From Sulfurimonas sp. (lineage in GTDB: Bacteria; Campylobacterota; Campylobacteria; Campylobacterales; Sulfurimonadaceae), in NCBI RefSeq assembly GCF_026196735.1, contig NZ_JAPHUF010000012.1, positions 372,001 through 436,000 on the forward strand: a stretch of 64,000 nt of DNA, read 5' to 3'. Each line of letters starts with the position of its first letter. Within the stretch, counting starts at the first letter, position 1. The notes under the pieces were generated by a model, which saw only the letters and a program-made list of their open reading frames with translations, was not told the origin of the DNA and searched no databases. A program made the position numbers and the translations under genes. Shown here in pieces: positions 36,529-46,925 of the stretch.

Positions 36529-37674
36529 TTATCCTCCGATTGCTTGTGCAGGATCTGCACTTATTACTTTTTTTACACCTACAAAAGAGGCCAATATAGA
36601 AGCAACAATAATTACGCCAAAAAGTGTCCACGCATCAGGAATTTCTAATACAACTAATTTTGGGAACTTATCGTAAGTGAAATGTGAAAATATATTTCCA
36701 AAAATAAAAGCGAAAATACCAAGCAGCAGAGTCTCTTTAATAATCATATTTATAATCAAGCTGTTTGGCAGGCCCATAAGTTTCATAATGGCTATCTCTT
36801 TCATTTTCTCTAGAGTCATCGTATATATGATAAGTGCGATAATAATCGTTGAAACAACAACGAGTATAGCTGTAAAAAGTCCTATCTGCTTTGAAGATTT
36901 TTCTATCAGGTTTTTTGTCAATATATCTTTTTGCTGCTGCGCCGTATATACATTTTTATGTTGCCATTTTCTTATACTCTGTGCCACTTCATTTACATCA
37001 TATCCATCTTTAATCGTTGCAAGAACAGTGTTTACCATCAATGATTCAGAGTTTTTTACTCCTCTGGCTTCGTTGTTATGAATCTCTTTGTTTGAGTACA
37101 AAAATTGCAGCTCCTGAGCATCTTTTAAGCTGATGTATACCAATGGGTCTCCACCTGATGATACGGTGTTACGCGTGATACCGACAACTGTATAAAAATT
37201 TCTTCCAAGTTTGATTTTATCTTCGAGTTTAAAGCCGGTCTTGTCAGTTACTACAATCTCATAGTGATTAGTTTTTAGCACACGCCCAGCTATCAATCTG
37301 TCCTTGTTTATTGGATTGATTGTTCCATAAACATCATATCCGACTGCAAAAACACGAACAGGCTTGATTTCATGAGGAAGCTGAATGTTTTGAAAAGTCA
37401 TAGCTTCACTTTTATCTATGCCGTCTACAACGAAGATAATATTTTTAAGATCTTCATGAACTCTGGAAGATTCCGCAAAAGGTCCCATTGTATTTTCTTG
37501 GACAATCCATAAATCAGCATTGATATCGTTGAGTAATATCTCCGCTTCAGCGACCATGCCACGATAAACACCAATCATAATAAGAACAATTCCAAGTAAC
37601 ATTCCGACACCCATGGCAGTAACAATAAACTTGCCAAGAGTGTGCTCAATATCCCTTGCAGCTAAATTTATCAT
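36529..37674 (-). CDS. ABC exporter permease, FtsX/MacB_PCD type (DevC-like)
   Basis: The 381-residue membrane protein has an N-terminal TM helix (about 15-40), a periplasmic MacB-like domain of about 220 residues and three C-terminal TM helices. It contains the FtsX motif EKMKEIAIMKLMGLPNSLI. The topology is that of DevC or MacB without a fused ATPase. The four-base overlap with the adaptor gene marks a single operon. The substrate is not readable; relatives export peptides, macrolides or glycolipids. Confidence 0.9.
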   Translation of the reverse strand: MINLAARDIEHTLGKFIVTAMGVGMLLGIVLIMIGVYRGMVAEAEILLNDINADLWIVQENTMGPFAESSRVHEDLKNIIFVVDGIDKSEAMTFQNIQLPHEIKPVRVFAVGYDVYGTINPINKDRLIAGRVLKTNHYEIVVTDKTGFKLEDKIKLGRNFYTVVGITRNTVSSGGDPLVYISLKDAQELQFLYSNKEIHNNEARGVKNSESLMVNTVLATIKDGYDVNEVAQSIRKWQHKNVYTAQQQKDILTKNLIEKSSKQIGLFTAILVVVSTIIIALIIYTMTLEKMKEIAIMKLMGLPNSLIINMIIKETLLLGIFAFIFGNIFSHFTYDKFPKLVVLEIPDAWTLFGVIIVASILASFVGVKKVISADPAQAIGG

Positions 37675-38816
37675 CTATATATCTTCATTCCATCGCGGAG
37701 CGGTTTGTTGCTGCTTGTATACAAAAGCAGTTCACTGTCGGCGTTGATCCCTGATGAAACGGCGGCTTCATTATCACTTTTTGCTAAAATAGATATTGGT
37801 TTAAAATTGGCAGTTGTACCATTTGCCACCCAAACACCTTTTTTGCCATTTCTTGTAACAATTAACTTAAGAGGAATTTTCAAAACATTTTCATATTTGG
37901 CTACTTTAATTGAAACTTCTGCCTGCTCATTTATGTAAAACGGAGTAGGAACGACATCAAAACCGACAGCTACTTCTCTTTCAAGCGTTACGGCATTACT
38001 TATGGCTACTACTCTTTGAATAGTTCCGGTTAATGCTGTATTAGGCTGAGACCTAAGTTTTATTGAGGCTTTTTGCATCAGTTTAACTTTGTCTGATAAG
38101 CGCTCATCAATATTTACTTTTACCCATAATGTTTTTGGGTCTACAATTTTAAAGATTGTAGTTGAAGGTAGAACATATTGTGCAGCTTGGGCCTCTTTTG
38201 CAATAATATATCCGTCTACAGGAGAGTAGATTTTAAGTCTTTGTATTTTGGTTGCTATTGCTTCTATACTCTTTTTAAGGCGTGATTTTTCTGATGATGC
38301 AGAAGCTATCTGCGAGTTAGCGGCATTTATCTGTGCATTGATGTTTTGAAGATCGCTTTTTGCCTTATCGTACTCTGCTTGAGTTGCAAACTTCTGCTCC
38401 ATAAGCTTTTTGTAACGCTCGTAAGTTGCCAACAGAAGCACTTTTTGAGCTTCGAGACTCTCTAAAGTGCTTTTTGCAGCATCAACTTCATGTTCTGCCC
38501 TTTGTAAAGCAAGTTTTGCCTCATCGTGAAGCATTGGTAATTCAACCGGGTCTATGCTGATAAGAAGTTCTCCTTTTTTTACCCACATTCCCTCGTCAAA
38601 GTATATGTTTTGTATCTTTCCGCCGCTTTGCGCTGTAATGTTATATATATTTTTTGCATCGACATTTCCAATACCGCGTATTGTTACATTTAAGTCTCCG
38701 GTAACAGGTTTAGTAGTTGCAAAAGTTGATTTTACAACATAAACTTTGTTGTAAAAAATAGCTCCGCCTAAAATGATAAGAAGTGTTATAATTGTATATT
38801 TTAGCAATTTGCTCAT
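37671..38816 (-). CDS. Periplasmic adaptor (membrane fusion) protein, HlyD/MacA type
   Basis: The 381-residue adaptor bridges an inner-membrane ABC permease and a TolC channel. An N-terminal anchor helix (residues 7-24) precedes split lipoyl half-motifs (GKIQNIYFDEGMWVKKGELLISIDP and KIYSPVDGYIIAKEAQ) and a long coiled-coil hairpin between them. Beta-barrel and membrane-proximal domains follow. The coiled coil contains many Ala, Glu and Lys heptads (about residues 90-190). It overlaps both neighbours by four bases. Confidence 0.92.
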   Translation of the reverse strand: MSKLLKYTIITLLIILGGAIFYNKVYVVKSTFATTKPVTGDLNVTIRGIGNVDAKNIYNITAQSGGKIQNIYFDEGMWVKKGELLISIDPVELPMLHDEAKLALQRAEHEVDAAKSTLESLEAQKVLLLATYERYKKLMEQKFATQAEYDKAKSDLQNINAQINAANSQIASASSEKSRLKKSIEAIATKIQRLKIYSPVDGYIIAKEAQAAQYVLPSTTIFKIVDPKTLWVKVNIDERLSDKVKLMQKASIKLRSQPNTALTGTIQRVVAISNAVTLEREVAVGFDVVPTPFYINEQAEVSIKVAKYENVLKIPLKLIVTRNGKKGVWVANGTTANFKPISILAKSDNEAAVSSGINADSELLLYTSSNKPLRDGMKIYR

Positions 38817-40075
38817 TTAGTTTGTCCTTGTAAATAGTCTAGTCTATTGATGATTTTAATAACCGCGAATTTGGCTTCTAACAAGCCCAATTCTGCATAG
38901 AGATTTGTTGAAGTTGCGTCAAGTATTTCTATGTATGTTGAGAGCCCTTCTTTGTATCTTGCTTGGACTATCTCTTTTGTTAGCATTGAAGACTCTATCA
39001 AAGCTTTTTTTGCTTTAATAGTGTGCTTGTATCTATCAAAATCAATTATTAAATTTTCAAGTTCTTCTTGGATTAAGAGTTTTTTTGAGTTATATGACTC
39101 TTTTGCCTGTTTTTTTGATATAAGTGCTTCTTGTGTTTGCGCACTAATCCTTCCGCCGCTGTAAATAGGAATATTGATACTGATACCGACCAATGAGGTA
39201 TCGTACTCATTTATGGAATCCTGATGTGTGTATGATGCAACTGCGTCTATTGAACCGTAGTTTTGAGCTTTTGTTGCACTGTATATAAGGTCGTTTCTCT
39301 CTATCTCTTCTTTAGAACTCTTTAGCGTAAAGTTTTTTTCTAAGATATCTTGAAAAAGTAAATCTTCATTTTGCAGAGCTTGATTGTTTTGCAATGCAGT
39401 GTTGTCAACGAGCTTTGTTTCAAAGTCTACTTTTTCTCCCATATATAAAGAGAGTGTAGAAAGCGCTTTGTTTAGGTCAGCTTTTGTTATAGCCAGAGTA
39501 TCCTCAGCAATATACATTGCACTTAGTATGCTTGTTGCGTCTGCCTCGGTTTTTAGACCCTCTTTAACAAGAGCTTGTGCCTGTTTGTAAAGCTCGTTTT
39601 TTGTCTGCAGATCTTTTTGTCTTGCTTTTAGTGCATTGGTTTGAAAGAGTGCTAAATTATATAGATTTTTTACATTGTAAATAAGAAGAGCTTTTGCATC
39701 GTCTAAAGAGATGTTGGCAATGTTTTCATTTTTTTTAGAAGCTTTTATATTTGATGTGGTTCGTGAAAAATCATATATTTTTTGATTTATTTTTGCATCA
39801 AATTGCCAATTGTCATCTTCTATTGTTTTAAATTGACCGTTTTGCGGCATAACAAATGTGTTGATAGGATTGTACTGCGCACCGATATTAATCTGCGGCA
39901 AATAATCAGCTTTTGCTATATCCACAAGATGTCCGCTTTGTTCAACATTTAGAGTCAAGTTTTTTATATCTGGATGATTTTTGAGTGTTTTGTCAATACA
40001 CTCATCAAGTGTTAATTCCTTGGCGCTCAATAAAAAAACAAAAACATATAAATACAGGGTTAAAAATTTTGTCAT
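38813..40075 (-). CDS. TolC-family outer-membrane efflux protein
   Basis: The 420-residue channel protein has a signal peptide (about 1-18) and two OEP repeats. The first begins LTLDECIDKTLKNHPDIKNL; conserved features NIPIYSGGRISAQTQEA and YKEGLSTYIEILDA lie in the second repeat. It is the first gene of the exporter operon, so all components are transcribed from the promoter at 40109-40142. Its last four bases overlap the adaptor start. Confidence 0.92.
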   Translation of the reverse strand: MTKFLTLYLYVFVFLLSAKELTLDECIDKTLKNHPDIKNLTLNVEQSGHLVDIAKADYLPQINIGAQYNPINTFVMPQNGQFKTIEDDNWQFDAKINQKIYDFSRTTSNIKASKKNENIANISLDDAKALLIYNVKNLYNLALFQTNALKARQKDLQTKNELYKQAQALVKEGLKTEADATSILSAMYIAEDTLAITKADLNKALSTLSLYMGEKVDFETKLVDNTALQNNQALQNEDLLFQDILEKNFTLKSSKEEIERNDLIYSATKAQNYGSIDAVASYTHQDSINEYDTSLVGISINIPIYSGGRISAQTQEALISKKQAKESYNSKKLLIQEELENLIIDFDRYKHTIKAKKALIESSMLTKEIVQARYKEGLSTYIEILDATSTNLYAELGLLEAKFAVIKIINRLDYLQGQTK

Positions 40076-40108
40076 ATGTATCTTTCATAGTATTAAAATA
40101 GTGTATGT

Positions 40109-40142
40109 ATTATAGTCAAGTTTTGTGGAATTATTGTGAAAT
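40109..40142 (-). promoter_or_regulatory. Direct-repeat promoter of the TolC exporter operon
   Basis: Minus strand: ATTTCACA, three bases, ATTCCACA (40124-40142), nine bases, then TATAAT (40109-40114). It lies 49-67 bases ahead of the TolC start codon. Spacer lengths are identical to those of the promoters at 35433 and 35777, so the three units probably answer to the same regulator, presumably the adjacent response regulator. Confidence 0.68.
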
Positions 40143-40239
40143 TGAAGTTATTCTACATGTAGTTATATATAAATGATAATAAGTAAAAAGACAGTAGGTT
40201 CAAACTGCTTAATACAGCGTAAGTCGGTTTATTATGTAG

Positions 40240-40314
40240 TGGTGCTCAATATTGGACTTGAACCAATGACTTCTTCCATGTCATGGAAGCACTCTACCAC
40301 TGAGTTAATCGAGC
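40240..40314 (-). tRNA. tRNA-Val (anticodon GAC)
   Basis: A complete cloverleaf of 75 nt on the minus strand. The acceptor arm GCTCGAT pairs with ATTGAGC (one G-T). The D arm is ACTC-AGTGGTA-GAGT and the anticodon stem CTTCC/GGAAG, with loop ATGACAT, hence anticodon GAC after the invariant T33. The T arm is ATTGG-TTCAAGT-CCAAT. Discriminator A is followed by an encoded CCA. It lies alone between the exporter promoter and pckA. Confidence 0.95.
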
Positions 40315-40432
40315 AAGGGCGTAATTTTATCAAAAAATACTTAAATTAAATTTTCTTTTTAAGCAATAAAAGAAGTTTCTAAATTTTTCAATCAGGACTA
40401 TATATTTACTTTTAATTTAGGTTTATTAAGTG

Positions 40433-40438
40433 TATAAT
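40433..40438 (+). promoter_or_regulatory. Probable -10 element of pckA
   Basis: TATAAT preceded by G at -2 and an AT-rich region 36-41 bases before the pckA ATG. A canonical -35 is not evident, as is common for sigma-70 promoters in Campylobacterota. Confidence 0.45.
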
Positions 40439-40473
40439 TTCGAAATAATTAAAAAGTACCCAAAAGGTAAGTT

Positions 40474-42057
40474 ATGAACTTAACTGAGTTAGAAGAAATA
40501 GGTCTCAAAAATGTTGGTAATGTTTATCATAATCTGAGTTATGACGAATTGATTCAGCATGAGCTTGAGAATGATGAATGTGCTCTTACAAAAAAAGGTG
40601 CAACAGCTGTTGACACCGGTATCTTTACCGGCCGTAGTCCCAAAGATAAGTATTTTGTAGACCGTGAGCCATCAAATAAACACATTGCCTGGGGCGATGT
40701 GAACAAAAAAATTTCTTCTGAAATTTTTAATGAACTTTTAGTTGTTGCCCAAGAGCAGCTATCAAACAAAGATCTTTATGTGACAGATGTATTTTGTGGT
40801 TCAAGTGCCGCTTCAAAAAGATCAGTTCGTTTTGTTTCTGAGATTGCTTGGCAGTCTCACTTTGTTAAAAATATGTTTATTCGTCCTACTCCGCCAGAGC
40901 TGGAAGTTTTCAAATCAGACTTTACGGTTTTAAATGCCTGTAAAGCTGTGAATGACAAATGGAAAGAGCACGGAATGAATTCTGAAGTGTTTGTACTGTT
41001 TGATATAGAAAATAATATAGCTATTATTGGTGGTACATGGTATGGTGGAGAGATGAAAAAAGGAATTTTTTCAATGATGAACTACTGGCTGCCACTGGAG
41101 AATAAATTACCTATGCACTGTTCTGCGAATGTCGGTAAAAGAGGTGATACGGCACTTTTCTTTGGACTAAGCGGAACCGGTAAAACTACTTTGTCAACCG
41201 ACCCTAATCGTGCTTTAATCGGTGATGATGAGCATGGTTGGGATAATTACGGTGTGTTTAACTTTGAGGGTGGATGCTACGCAAAAGTAATCAACCTTGA
41301 CGGCAAAAGTGAACCTGAAATTTACAATGCTATTAGAACTGATGCTCTTTTAGAAAATGTTGTGATGTATGGTGATGGTGAAGTGGATTACGAGGATAGT
41401 TCAAAAACTGAGAACACCCGTGTTTCTTACCCGATTGAGCATATTGAAAATCATGCACCTAGTTTAAGTGCAGGCCACCCTGAAAACATCATCTTTTTAA
41501 CAGCTGATGCATTTGGTGTATTGCCTCCTGTTTCAAAACTTACAAAAGAGCAGGCAATGTACTACTTCTTAAGTGGATATACTGCTAAAGTTGCCGGAAC
41601 AGAGCGTGGTATTACTGAGCCTGTTGCAACATTTAGTGCTTGTTTTGGTGAAGCGTTTTTACCACTGCATCCAACAGTTTATGCAAAACTTCTTGGCGAA
41701 AAAATCGATGAACATGGTGTTAATGTTTATCTTGTTAACACTGGCTGGACAGGTGGAGCTTATGGTGTAGGGCATAGAATGAGCATCAAAGATACTCGCG
41801 CTTGTATTAATGCTATTTTAGACGGAAGCATTAAAGAGAGTGAGTTTGATGTTACTAAAACATTTAGACTACATGTTCCAAAAACTCTTGGTAATATAAA
41901 TCCAGAGATATTAAATCCTCGTAATGCCTGGAAAGATAAAGAAGAGTTTGATAAAACTAGAGATGAATTGGCTGAGATGTTTATTGAAAACTATAAAAAA
42001 TATCAAGATGGAGAGCATGAAGACTTCTCCCCATACGGACCAATCGTAGGCTCTTAA
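40474..42057 (+). CDS. pckA: Phosphoenolpyruvate carboxykinase (ATP)
   Basis: Converts oxaloacetate and ATP to phosphoenolpyruvate and CO2. The 527 residues contain the substrate motif [11 protein letters not shown], the Mn-binding region around [18 protein letters not shown], and the kinase-1 P-loop [11 protein letters not shown]. Kinase-2-like LIGDDEHGW and the adenine-site region [12 protein letters not shown] then follow, as expected for the ATP type. In an rTCA autotroph it could link the cycle to gluconeogenesis with gap-pgk-tpiA, which is inference. It is a single-gene unit. Confidence 0.96.
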   Translation: MNLTELEEIGLKNVGNVYHNLSYDELIQHELENDECALTKKGATAVDTGIFTGRSPKDKYFVDREPSNKHIAWGDVNKKISSEIFNELLVVAQEQLSNKDLYVTDVFCGSSAASKRSVRFVSEIAWQSHFVKNMFIRPTPPELEVFKSDFTVLNACKAVNDKWKEHGMNSEVFVLFDIENNIAIIGGTWYGGEMKKGIFSMMNYWLPLENKLPMHCSANVGKRGDTALFFGLSGTGKTTLSTDPNRALIGDDEHGWDNYGVFNFEGGCYAKVINLDGKSEPEIYNAIRTDALLENVVMYGDGEVDYEDSSKTENTRVSYPIEHIENHAPSLSAGHPENIIFLTADAFGVLPPVSKLTKEQAMYYFLSGYTAKVAGTERGITEPVATFSACFGEAFLPLHPTVYAKLLGEKIDEHGVNVYLVNTGWTGGAYGVGHRMSIKDTRACINAILDGSIKESEFDVTKTFRLHVPKTLGNINPEILNPRNAWKDKEEFDKTRDELAEMFIENYKKYQDGEHEDFSPYGPIVGS

Positions 42058-42075
42058 AACTTCATCTTCACAGCA

Positions 42076-42215
42076 TTTTGCACAAAAAACCAACACGGCA
42101 GGCTTTATAGCCTAGCCTTAGTTGGATATTTTGCACAAACTGCAGCAAATCTAACAAATCATTTGTGCATTTTCTGCGTTGCTACGCTCGTGGTGCACAA
42201 TAGTGCACTTCCTCC
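42076..42215. repeat. Compound inverted/direct repeat region after pckA
   Basis: The 230-base gap holds a long imperfect hairpin. CCAAC (42090-42094), GGC and GGCT pair with AGCC, GCC and GTTGG (42121-42125). The direct repeat TTTTGCACAAA flanks the hairpin at 42076-42086 and 42129-42139. A partial inverted copy (ATTTGTGCATTTTC) and GTGCAC-AATA-GTGCAC follow. The hairpin can terminate pckA. Flanking direct repeats look like those of a small inserted palindromic unit. No gene is seen here. Confidence 0.5.
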
Positions 42216-42289
42216 TTATGCGCCTTGAAATTACATTACTCTTTAAATTTTACTATGACTTAAATCTAACAAATTCTTCGTATGCTTGC

Positions 42290-42850
42290 TTACTTTTTCT
42301 TTGTTGCCTTGTGCATATAAAGCCATAAAGCCCCAGCAAAAACTACAAGAATTATTGGTGCTATCCAAGGTTTGTCGCCAACAACTTCAGCAGCTTTTAC
42401 CAAAGCACCCCCAGAGTAGTAGCTTCCAAATCCAAATACTAAAGCCCAAACTGCTGAACTAAGTACATTTAAAATAGCAAACTTTTTAAAGTCATATTTT
42501 GTAAGTCCGATAGCAATCGGTATAAGAGTTTTAATCCCATAAACAAATTTTTGTATTAAAATTATCCAAGAGCCGTTTTTTTTCATCATTACATGTGCAA
42601 GTGCAAGTTTTCGTCTATGTTTACGAAGCCCGTTCATCATTACACCTTTTTGGTATCTTGCCATATAAAAAAGCAAAACATCACCAAGTGCATTTGCAAT
42701 AAAGGCTATTACTATAACTAAAGTCAAATCCATTTTGCCCATAAAAGAGAGTACGCCAGCACCGATAAGAGCTATAAATCCACCACCAAGAGAGTAGAGA
42801 AAAAGTCCTATATATCCATAAGTTTCTAAATTACTAAAAGTATCTTCCAT
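42290..42850 (-). CDS. DedA-family membrane protein
   Basis: Integral membrane protein of the DedA/VTT superfamily, implicated in flipping undecaprenyl phosphate or phosphatidylethanolamine and in proton-gradient homeostasis. It has 186 residues with the VTT core FALGDVLLFYMARYQKG, then FVYGIKTLIPIAIGLTKYDFKKFAILN (the family R/G-x-P pattern is weak here, with Lys in place of Arg). Hydrophobic helices flank it. The structured repeat copy B lies just upstream, between it and uvrB. Confidence 0.85.
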   Translation of the reverse strand: MEDTFSNLETYGYIGLFLYSLGGGFIALIGAGVLSFMGKMDLTLVIVIAFIANALGDVLLFYMARYQKGVMMNGLRKHRRKLALAHVMMKKNGSWIILIQKFVYGIKTLIPIAIGLTKYDFKKFAILNVLSSAVWALVFGFGSYYSGGALVKAAEVVGDKPWIAPIILVVFAGALWLYMHKATKKK

Positions 42851-42900
42851 AATTATCCTTAATTTGATTAATCAAATGAAGGAAACCTTCATCTAATATG

Positions 42901-43026
42901 TACGATATCGGAAGTATACCCACAAAGGGGGCACGCTGATTCCGCTATCTACGCTAACGCTAGGTTCTACCCTCAAGGGGCACCGAGGTCTTCGGCAGAG
43001 AGCCCATTGCACTAGTGCAATTTGTA
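42901..43026 (-). repeat. Structured intergenic repeat, copy B (uvrB-dedA)
   Basis: The minus strand of this gap matches the tpiA-fabI element. The order is TTAGTA, palindrome TTGCACTAGTGCAA, TGGGCT, an extra GCCGA...TCGG and CCTC...GAGG hairpin region, then the 66-base core (42901-42966) about 86 percent identical to 17739-17802. The terminal palindrome is CGATATCG against CGGTACCG in copy A. As with copy A it lies between co-directional genes in the sense of transcription. It is followed, ahead of dedA, by a hairpin ATGAAGG-TTT-CCTTCAT and a palindrome TTTGATTAATCAAA. Confidence 0.7.
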
Positions 43027-45009
43027 CTAAAGTTTTTTAATTTTTGTTATTTCATCACGAAGTCTGGCTGCCTCTTCAAAGTTTAATTCACGAGCAGCTT
43101 CTTTCATTTTAAGAGAAAGTTCTTTGACCATCGCTTTTCTCTCTGATGCTGGCATTTTATCCATTTTTTTGTGTTTTTGGTAAATATCACCATAATCTTC
43201 AACTTTTAGATTCTCATCAAGAGAGCGTTTTGTAGTTTTTGGAGTTATGCCGTGCTTTTTGTTATGAGCATCTTGAATCTCTCTTCTGGCAGTAGTTGTC
43301 TCTATCGCTCTTTGCATTGAGCCTGTTATTTTGTTGGCATATAAAATAACCCTGCCGTTTTCATTTCTGGCTCCACGGCCAATTGTCTGAATGAGTGCCG
43401 TTTCACTTCGTAAAAATCCTTCTTTGTCTGCATCTAAAATAGCGACTAAAGAGACTTCAGGAAGGTCTAAACCTTCACGAAGCAGGTTTATGCCTATAAG
43501 TACATCAAACTCACCAAGTCTTAAAGAACGAATAATCTGGTTTCTCTCAATCGTGTCAATATCAGAGTGCATATACTGAACTTTTATCCCTAAATCTGCC
43601 AAGTATGTTGTAAGTGCTTCTGCCATCTTTTTCGTGAGTACTGTTATGAGTACGCGCTCATCTTTAGCTGTGATTTTTTTAATCTCATCATGTATATCTT
43701 CAACTTGATTATCTGAGCTTTTTATCTCTATGACAGGGTCAAGCAATCCTGTCGGGCGGATAATTTGCTTTGCTACAACACTAGACATGTCAAGTTCATA
43801 CTCTGCTGGTGTCGCTGATACAAAAAGATAGTGTGGAGCTTTGTTTATGTACTCCTCTGCTTTTAAAGGTCTGTTATCCAAAGCACTTGGAAGCCTAAAT
43901 CCATAATCAACAAGAACCTCTTTTCTAGCTCTATCACCTGCATACATCCCTCGATACTGCGGAAGTGAAACATGAGACTCATCAACAATTACAAGATAAT
44001 CTTTATGATTTACTTCAAAGTAATCAAGCAGTGTAAAGGGAGCTTCACCTGGTTTTTTGTCTGTCAGTAGTCTTGAGTAGTTTTCAACTCCCTTGCACAT
44101 TCCGGTAGTTTGGAGCATCTCTAAGTCAAATTCAACTCTCTGTTTTAGTCTTTGGTACTCTACAAGTTTTCCCTCTTTTTGAAAGTATGCAAGTCTATCA
44201 TCAAGCTCTTCTTCTATGCGTTTTATTGCAATAGCCATCTTCTCCTGTCCGACGCTAAACTGTGATGTTGCATAGATGGTAAACTGTTTATGGTCTTCAA
44301 GTCGCTTATTGTCAATGATATCAAAAGTATAAATTGCTTCAATCTCATCACCAAAGAACTCAATGCGAATGGCTTCTTGTTCAAAATATGGCGGATAAAC
44401 ATCAATACTTTCACCATTTACGCGAATATGTCCACTGTCAAAATATGAATCGTTTCTACTGTAGCCCATCTCTACAAGACGAAGCAGAAGTTTTTTTTGA
44501 GATATCTCATCGCCAATAGCGATGGACTGAACCATATTTTGATACTCCTGGGGGTCACCTAAACCGTAGTTTGCAGATACAGAAGCTATGACTATAACAT
44601 CATCATAAGAGAGAAGATTAGCAGTTGAAGAGAGCCTCATGCGCTCTAGTTCATCATTGATGGCACTGTCTTTTTCTATAAACAAATCTTGACGGGGTAT
44701 ATAAGCCTCAGGTTGATAATAATCGTAATAACTGACAAAATACTCAACATGATTATTTGGAAAAAATTGTCTAAACTCACTATATAGCTGAGCAGCTAAT
44801 GTCTTATTGTGCGTCATGATGATGGTTGGCATCTTGACTTTTTCTATTACACTAGCCATAGTGTATGTTTTACCGCTGCCTGTTACACCTTCAAGTGTTT
44901 GGTAGCGATTGCCTTTTAGTATGGAGTCACTCAAGGCTTTTATGGCTTGTGGCTGGTCCCCGGCAGGAGAGTAGTCTGATTTTACTTTAAAATTGGCTTC
45001 TTTTTTCAT
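43027..45009 (-). CDS. uvrB: UvrABC system protein B
   Basis: DNA-damage verification helicase of nucleotide excision repair. Its 660 residues show the N-terminal GDQPQAI, Walker A GVTGSGKT and the beta-hairpin region with [12 protein letters not shown]. Helicase motifs [17 protein letters not shown] and QTIGRGARN come next, and the C-terminal UVR domain ([24 protein letters not shown]) binds UvrC. Length is normal. It has a 252-base AT-rich upstream gap shared with the divergent chemoreceptor; no LexA-type box was recognised there. Confidence 0.97.
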   Translation of the reverse strand: MKKEANFKVKSDYSPAGDQPQAIKALSDSILKGNRYQTLEGVTGSGKTYTMASVIEKVKMPTIIMTHNKTLAAQLYSEFRQFFPNNHVEYFVSYYDYYQPEAYIPRQDLFIEKDSAINDELERMRLSSTANLLSYDDVIVIASVSANYGLGDPQEYQNMVQSIAIGDEISQKKLLLRLVEMGYSRNDSYFDSGHIRVNGESIDVYPPYFEQEAIRIEFFGDEIEAIYTFDIIDNKRLEDHKQFTIYATSQFSVGQEKMAIAIKRIEEELDDRLAYFQKEGKLVEYQRLKQRVEFDLEMLQTTGMCKGVENYSRLLTDKKPGEAPFTLLDYFEVNHKDYLVIVDESHVSLPQYRGMYAGDRARKEVLVDYGFRLPSALDNRPLKAEEYINKAPHYLFVSATPAEYELDMSSVVAKQIIRPTGLLDPVIEIKSSDNQVEDIHDEIKKITAKDERVLITVLTKKMAEALTTYLADLGIKVQYMHSDIDTIERNQIIRSLRLGEFDVLIGINLLREGLDLPEVSLVAILDADKEGFLRSETALIQTIGRGARNENGRVILYANKITGSMQRAIETTTARREIQDAHNKKHGITPKTTKRSLDENLKVEDYGDIYQKHKKMDKMPASERKAMVKELSLKMKEAARELNFEEAARLRDEITKIKKL

Positions 45010-45261
45010 TGATGGAATTATAGCTGATTAGCATTAATACAATGGACGGTTTTAGTTTCTATTTTCTGAGTAATTTGTGCGAAGTATAAAAACAATACAA
45101 TAACAAATATGTTTTGGTGACAATATCAATAGATTTATGTTCCGTCAGGTAACATTGTCTGTGTTTTATCCACTATAATTTAACATACTAGTATAATAAT
45201 ATTTTATAACACAATAGTCTTTAGTATAATTAATATATATAATCAAAGAACAAGGCAATAT

Positions 45262-46923
45262 ATGACATTAGCAACGAAAATAAAATTGAGTTTTTTAACA
45301 ATATTGACTGTAACGGCTATTCAATCAGTGGTAGTATACAATGGTGTTTCTTCGATAGGTTCCGAGTTGGAGGAGATTGCAGACTATCAGGTTCCGATAA
45401 ATACTTTGGTGATGGAGTTAGAAAAAGACATACTCAAAGAAGAGGTGTTGACTTATGAGTTGCTATTTTACTCCAAAGATGTAAATTCTGAAAAATTTTC
45501 TGATATTGAACATAAGATAGAAGAGATAGAAAAAGAGACTGACAAAAAAATTGCAGAAGCTTTAAAGACTATTGATGCTGCTGTAAAGCACTCGCGTGAA
45601 CCTAAGATAAAAGCAAAATATCAAGAGATGGAAGAGATTTTTAAGAAGATTGATTCTCATCAAAAAGAGTTTGAAGCCTTGTTAAAAGAGTTAGAACATG
45701 ATCTCTCAAGTGCCGAACATGAAAAGATACAAAAGCATACGAAAATGGTTGAGGAGATACTTCAAATAATGGATGCCGAGATAACTGAGATAGTTTCTAT
45801 AATTGAGCATCTTTTAGAAGAGTCAATGCAGCAGGCTCTTGAACATGAGCGCAGCTTGATTAAGATTATAGTTATTGTTCTTGTGCTTTTATTTATCTCT
45901 ATATTGGTTATTGGGTATGTTATTACATCTCAATTTACTAAAACTATCTCTAAAATACAAAACTATATTCAGCATATATCTTCTAGTAATGATTTAAGTA
46001 AAAATCTAAATGTAGACTCAAGTGATGAAGTCGGCATGATGGCAAAAGATTTAAATACTCTGATAGTGTCTTTAAAAAATCTGATAGAAAATACAAAAAA
46101 ACTCTCTGAAGAGAATTCTTCAATATCTCATGAATTATCTACGACAGCAAATAGAGTTGGGCATAATGTTGAAAATTCTGTAGTGATAGTAGGAGAGGCA
46201 ACCAGCCAAGCCCAAGAGATAAAAACTGAAATTATAGATGTAGTAGCAGAGGCGCAAGAGAGTAAAAAAGAGATAATCAAAGCAAATGAAAACCTGGCAA
46301 CTGCAAGAGGTGATATTATAACTTTGACATCAAAGGTGCATGAGACGGTAAAAGTTGAAGTAGAACTTTCTCAAAATATGCAGACACTGTCTCGTGAGGC
46401 AAGTGAAGTAAAAACTATTTTGGTTGTTATAGAAGATATAGCTGAACAGACAAATCTTTTGGCATTAAACGCAGCCATTGAAGCAGCAAGAGCAGGTGAA
46501 CACGGAAGAGGTTTTGCTGTTGTTGCCGATGAGGTAAGAAAACTTGCTGAGAGAACTCAAAAATCATTGGCAGAGATAAACACTACTATTAGTGTTGTTG
46601 TTCAGTCGATTATTGATGCTTCTTCAAGAATGAGTGCTAATTCAGAAGAAGTTCAGGAGTTGGTAAATATTGCGCAAGGCGTTGAAGATAGAATTAATGT
46701 TACAGTCGATATTGTTAATGAGGCAGTTAAAGCTAGCGACCATACTGTAGAAGATTTTGAGAGAACCGGTAAAAATGTAGAGATAATTGTTGGAAAAATT
46801 GAAGAGATAAACAGCATATCTGCGGTAAATGCCAGAAATGTTGAAGAGATAGCAGCAGCTGCCGAACATCTCAATACTTTGACGAATGAATTAAACTCCA
46901 AACTTGAAGTTTTTAACACTTAA
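45262..46923 (+). CDS. Methyl-accepting chemotaxis protein
   Basis: Chemoreceptor of 553 residues. TM1 spans about residues 8-27 and TM2 about 200-222, with a very charged, Glu/Lys-rich helical periplasmic region between (four-helix-bundle type). A HAMP-like region leads to the signalling domain, whose tip (about residues 392-437) has [20 protein letters not shown] and [18 protein letters not shown]. The cytoplasmic part closely resembles the receptor at 3477 while the sensor part does not. It converges with the phosphatase-kinase gene, leaving only two bases between the stops. Confidence 0.95.
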   Translation: MTLATKIKLSFLTILTVTAIQSVVVYNGVSSIGSELEEIADYQVPINTLVMELEKDILKEEVLTYELLFYSKDVNSEKFSDIEHKIEEIEKETDKKIAEALKTIDAAVKHSREPKIKAKYQEMEEIFKKIDSHQKEFEALLKELEHDLSSAEHEKIQKHTKMVEEILQIMDAEITEIVSIIEHLLEESMQQALEHERSLIKIIVIVLVLLFISILVIGYVITSQFTKTISKIQNYIQHISSSNDLSKNLNVDSSDEVGMMAKDLNTLIVSLKNLIENTKKLSEENSSISHELSTTANRVGHNVENSVVIVGEATSQAQEIKTEIIDVVAEAQESKKEIIKANENLATARGDIITLTSKVHETVKVEVELSQNMQTLSREASEVKTILVVIEDIAEQTNLLALNAAIEAARAGEHGRGFAVVADEVRKLAERTQKSLAEINTTISVVVQSIIDASSRMSANSEEVQELVNIAQGVEDRINVTVDIVNEAVKASDHTVEDFERTGKNVEIIVGKIEEINSISAVNARNVEEIAAAAEHLNTLTNELNSKLEVFNT

Positions 46924-46925
46924 AA

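Noticed and set aside
36677-37081. Plus-strand open frame of 134 codons opposite the exporter permease
   Set aside because: It lies wholly inside the FtsX-like permease gene, has no ribosome site or recognisable domain, and is composed of frame-shadow hydrophobic sequence.
45010-45261. LexA or other operator in the uvrB upstream gap
   Set aside because: The gap is AT-rich with no convincing SOS box or inverted repeat; only generic A/T runs were seen.
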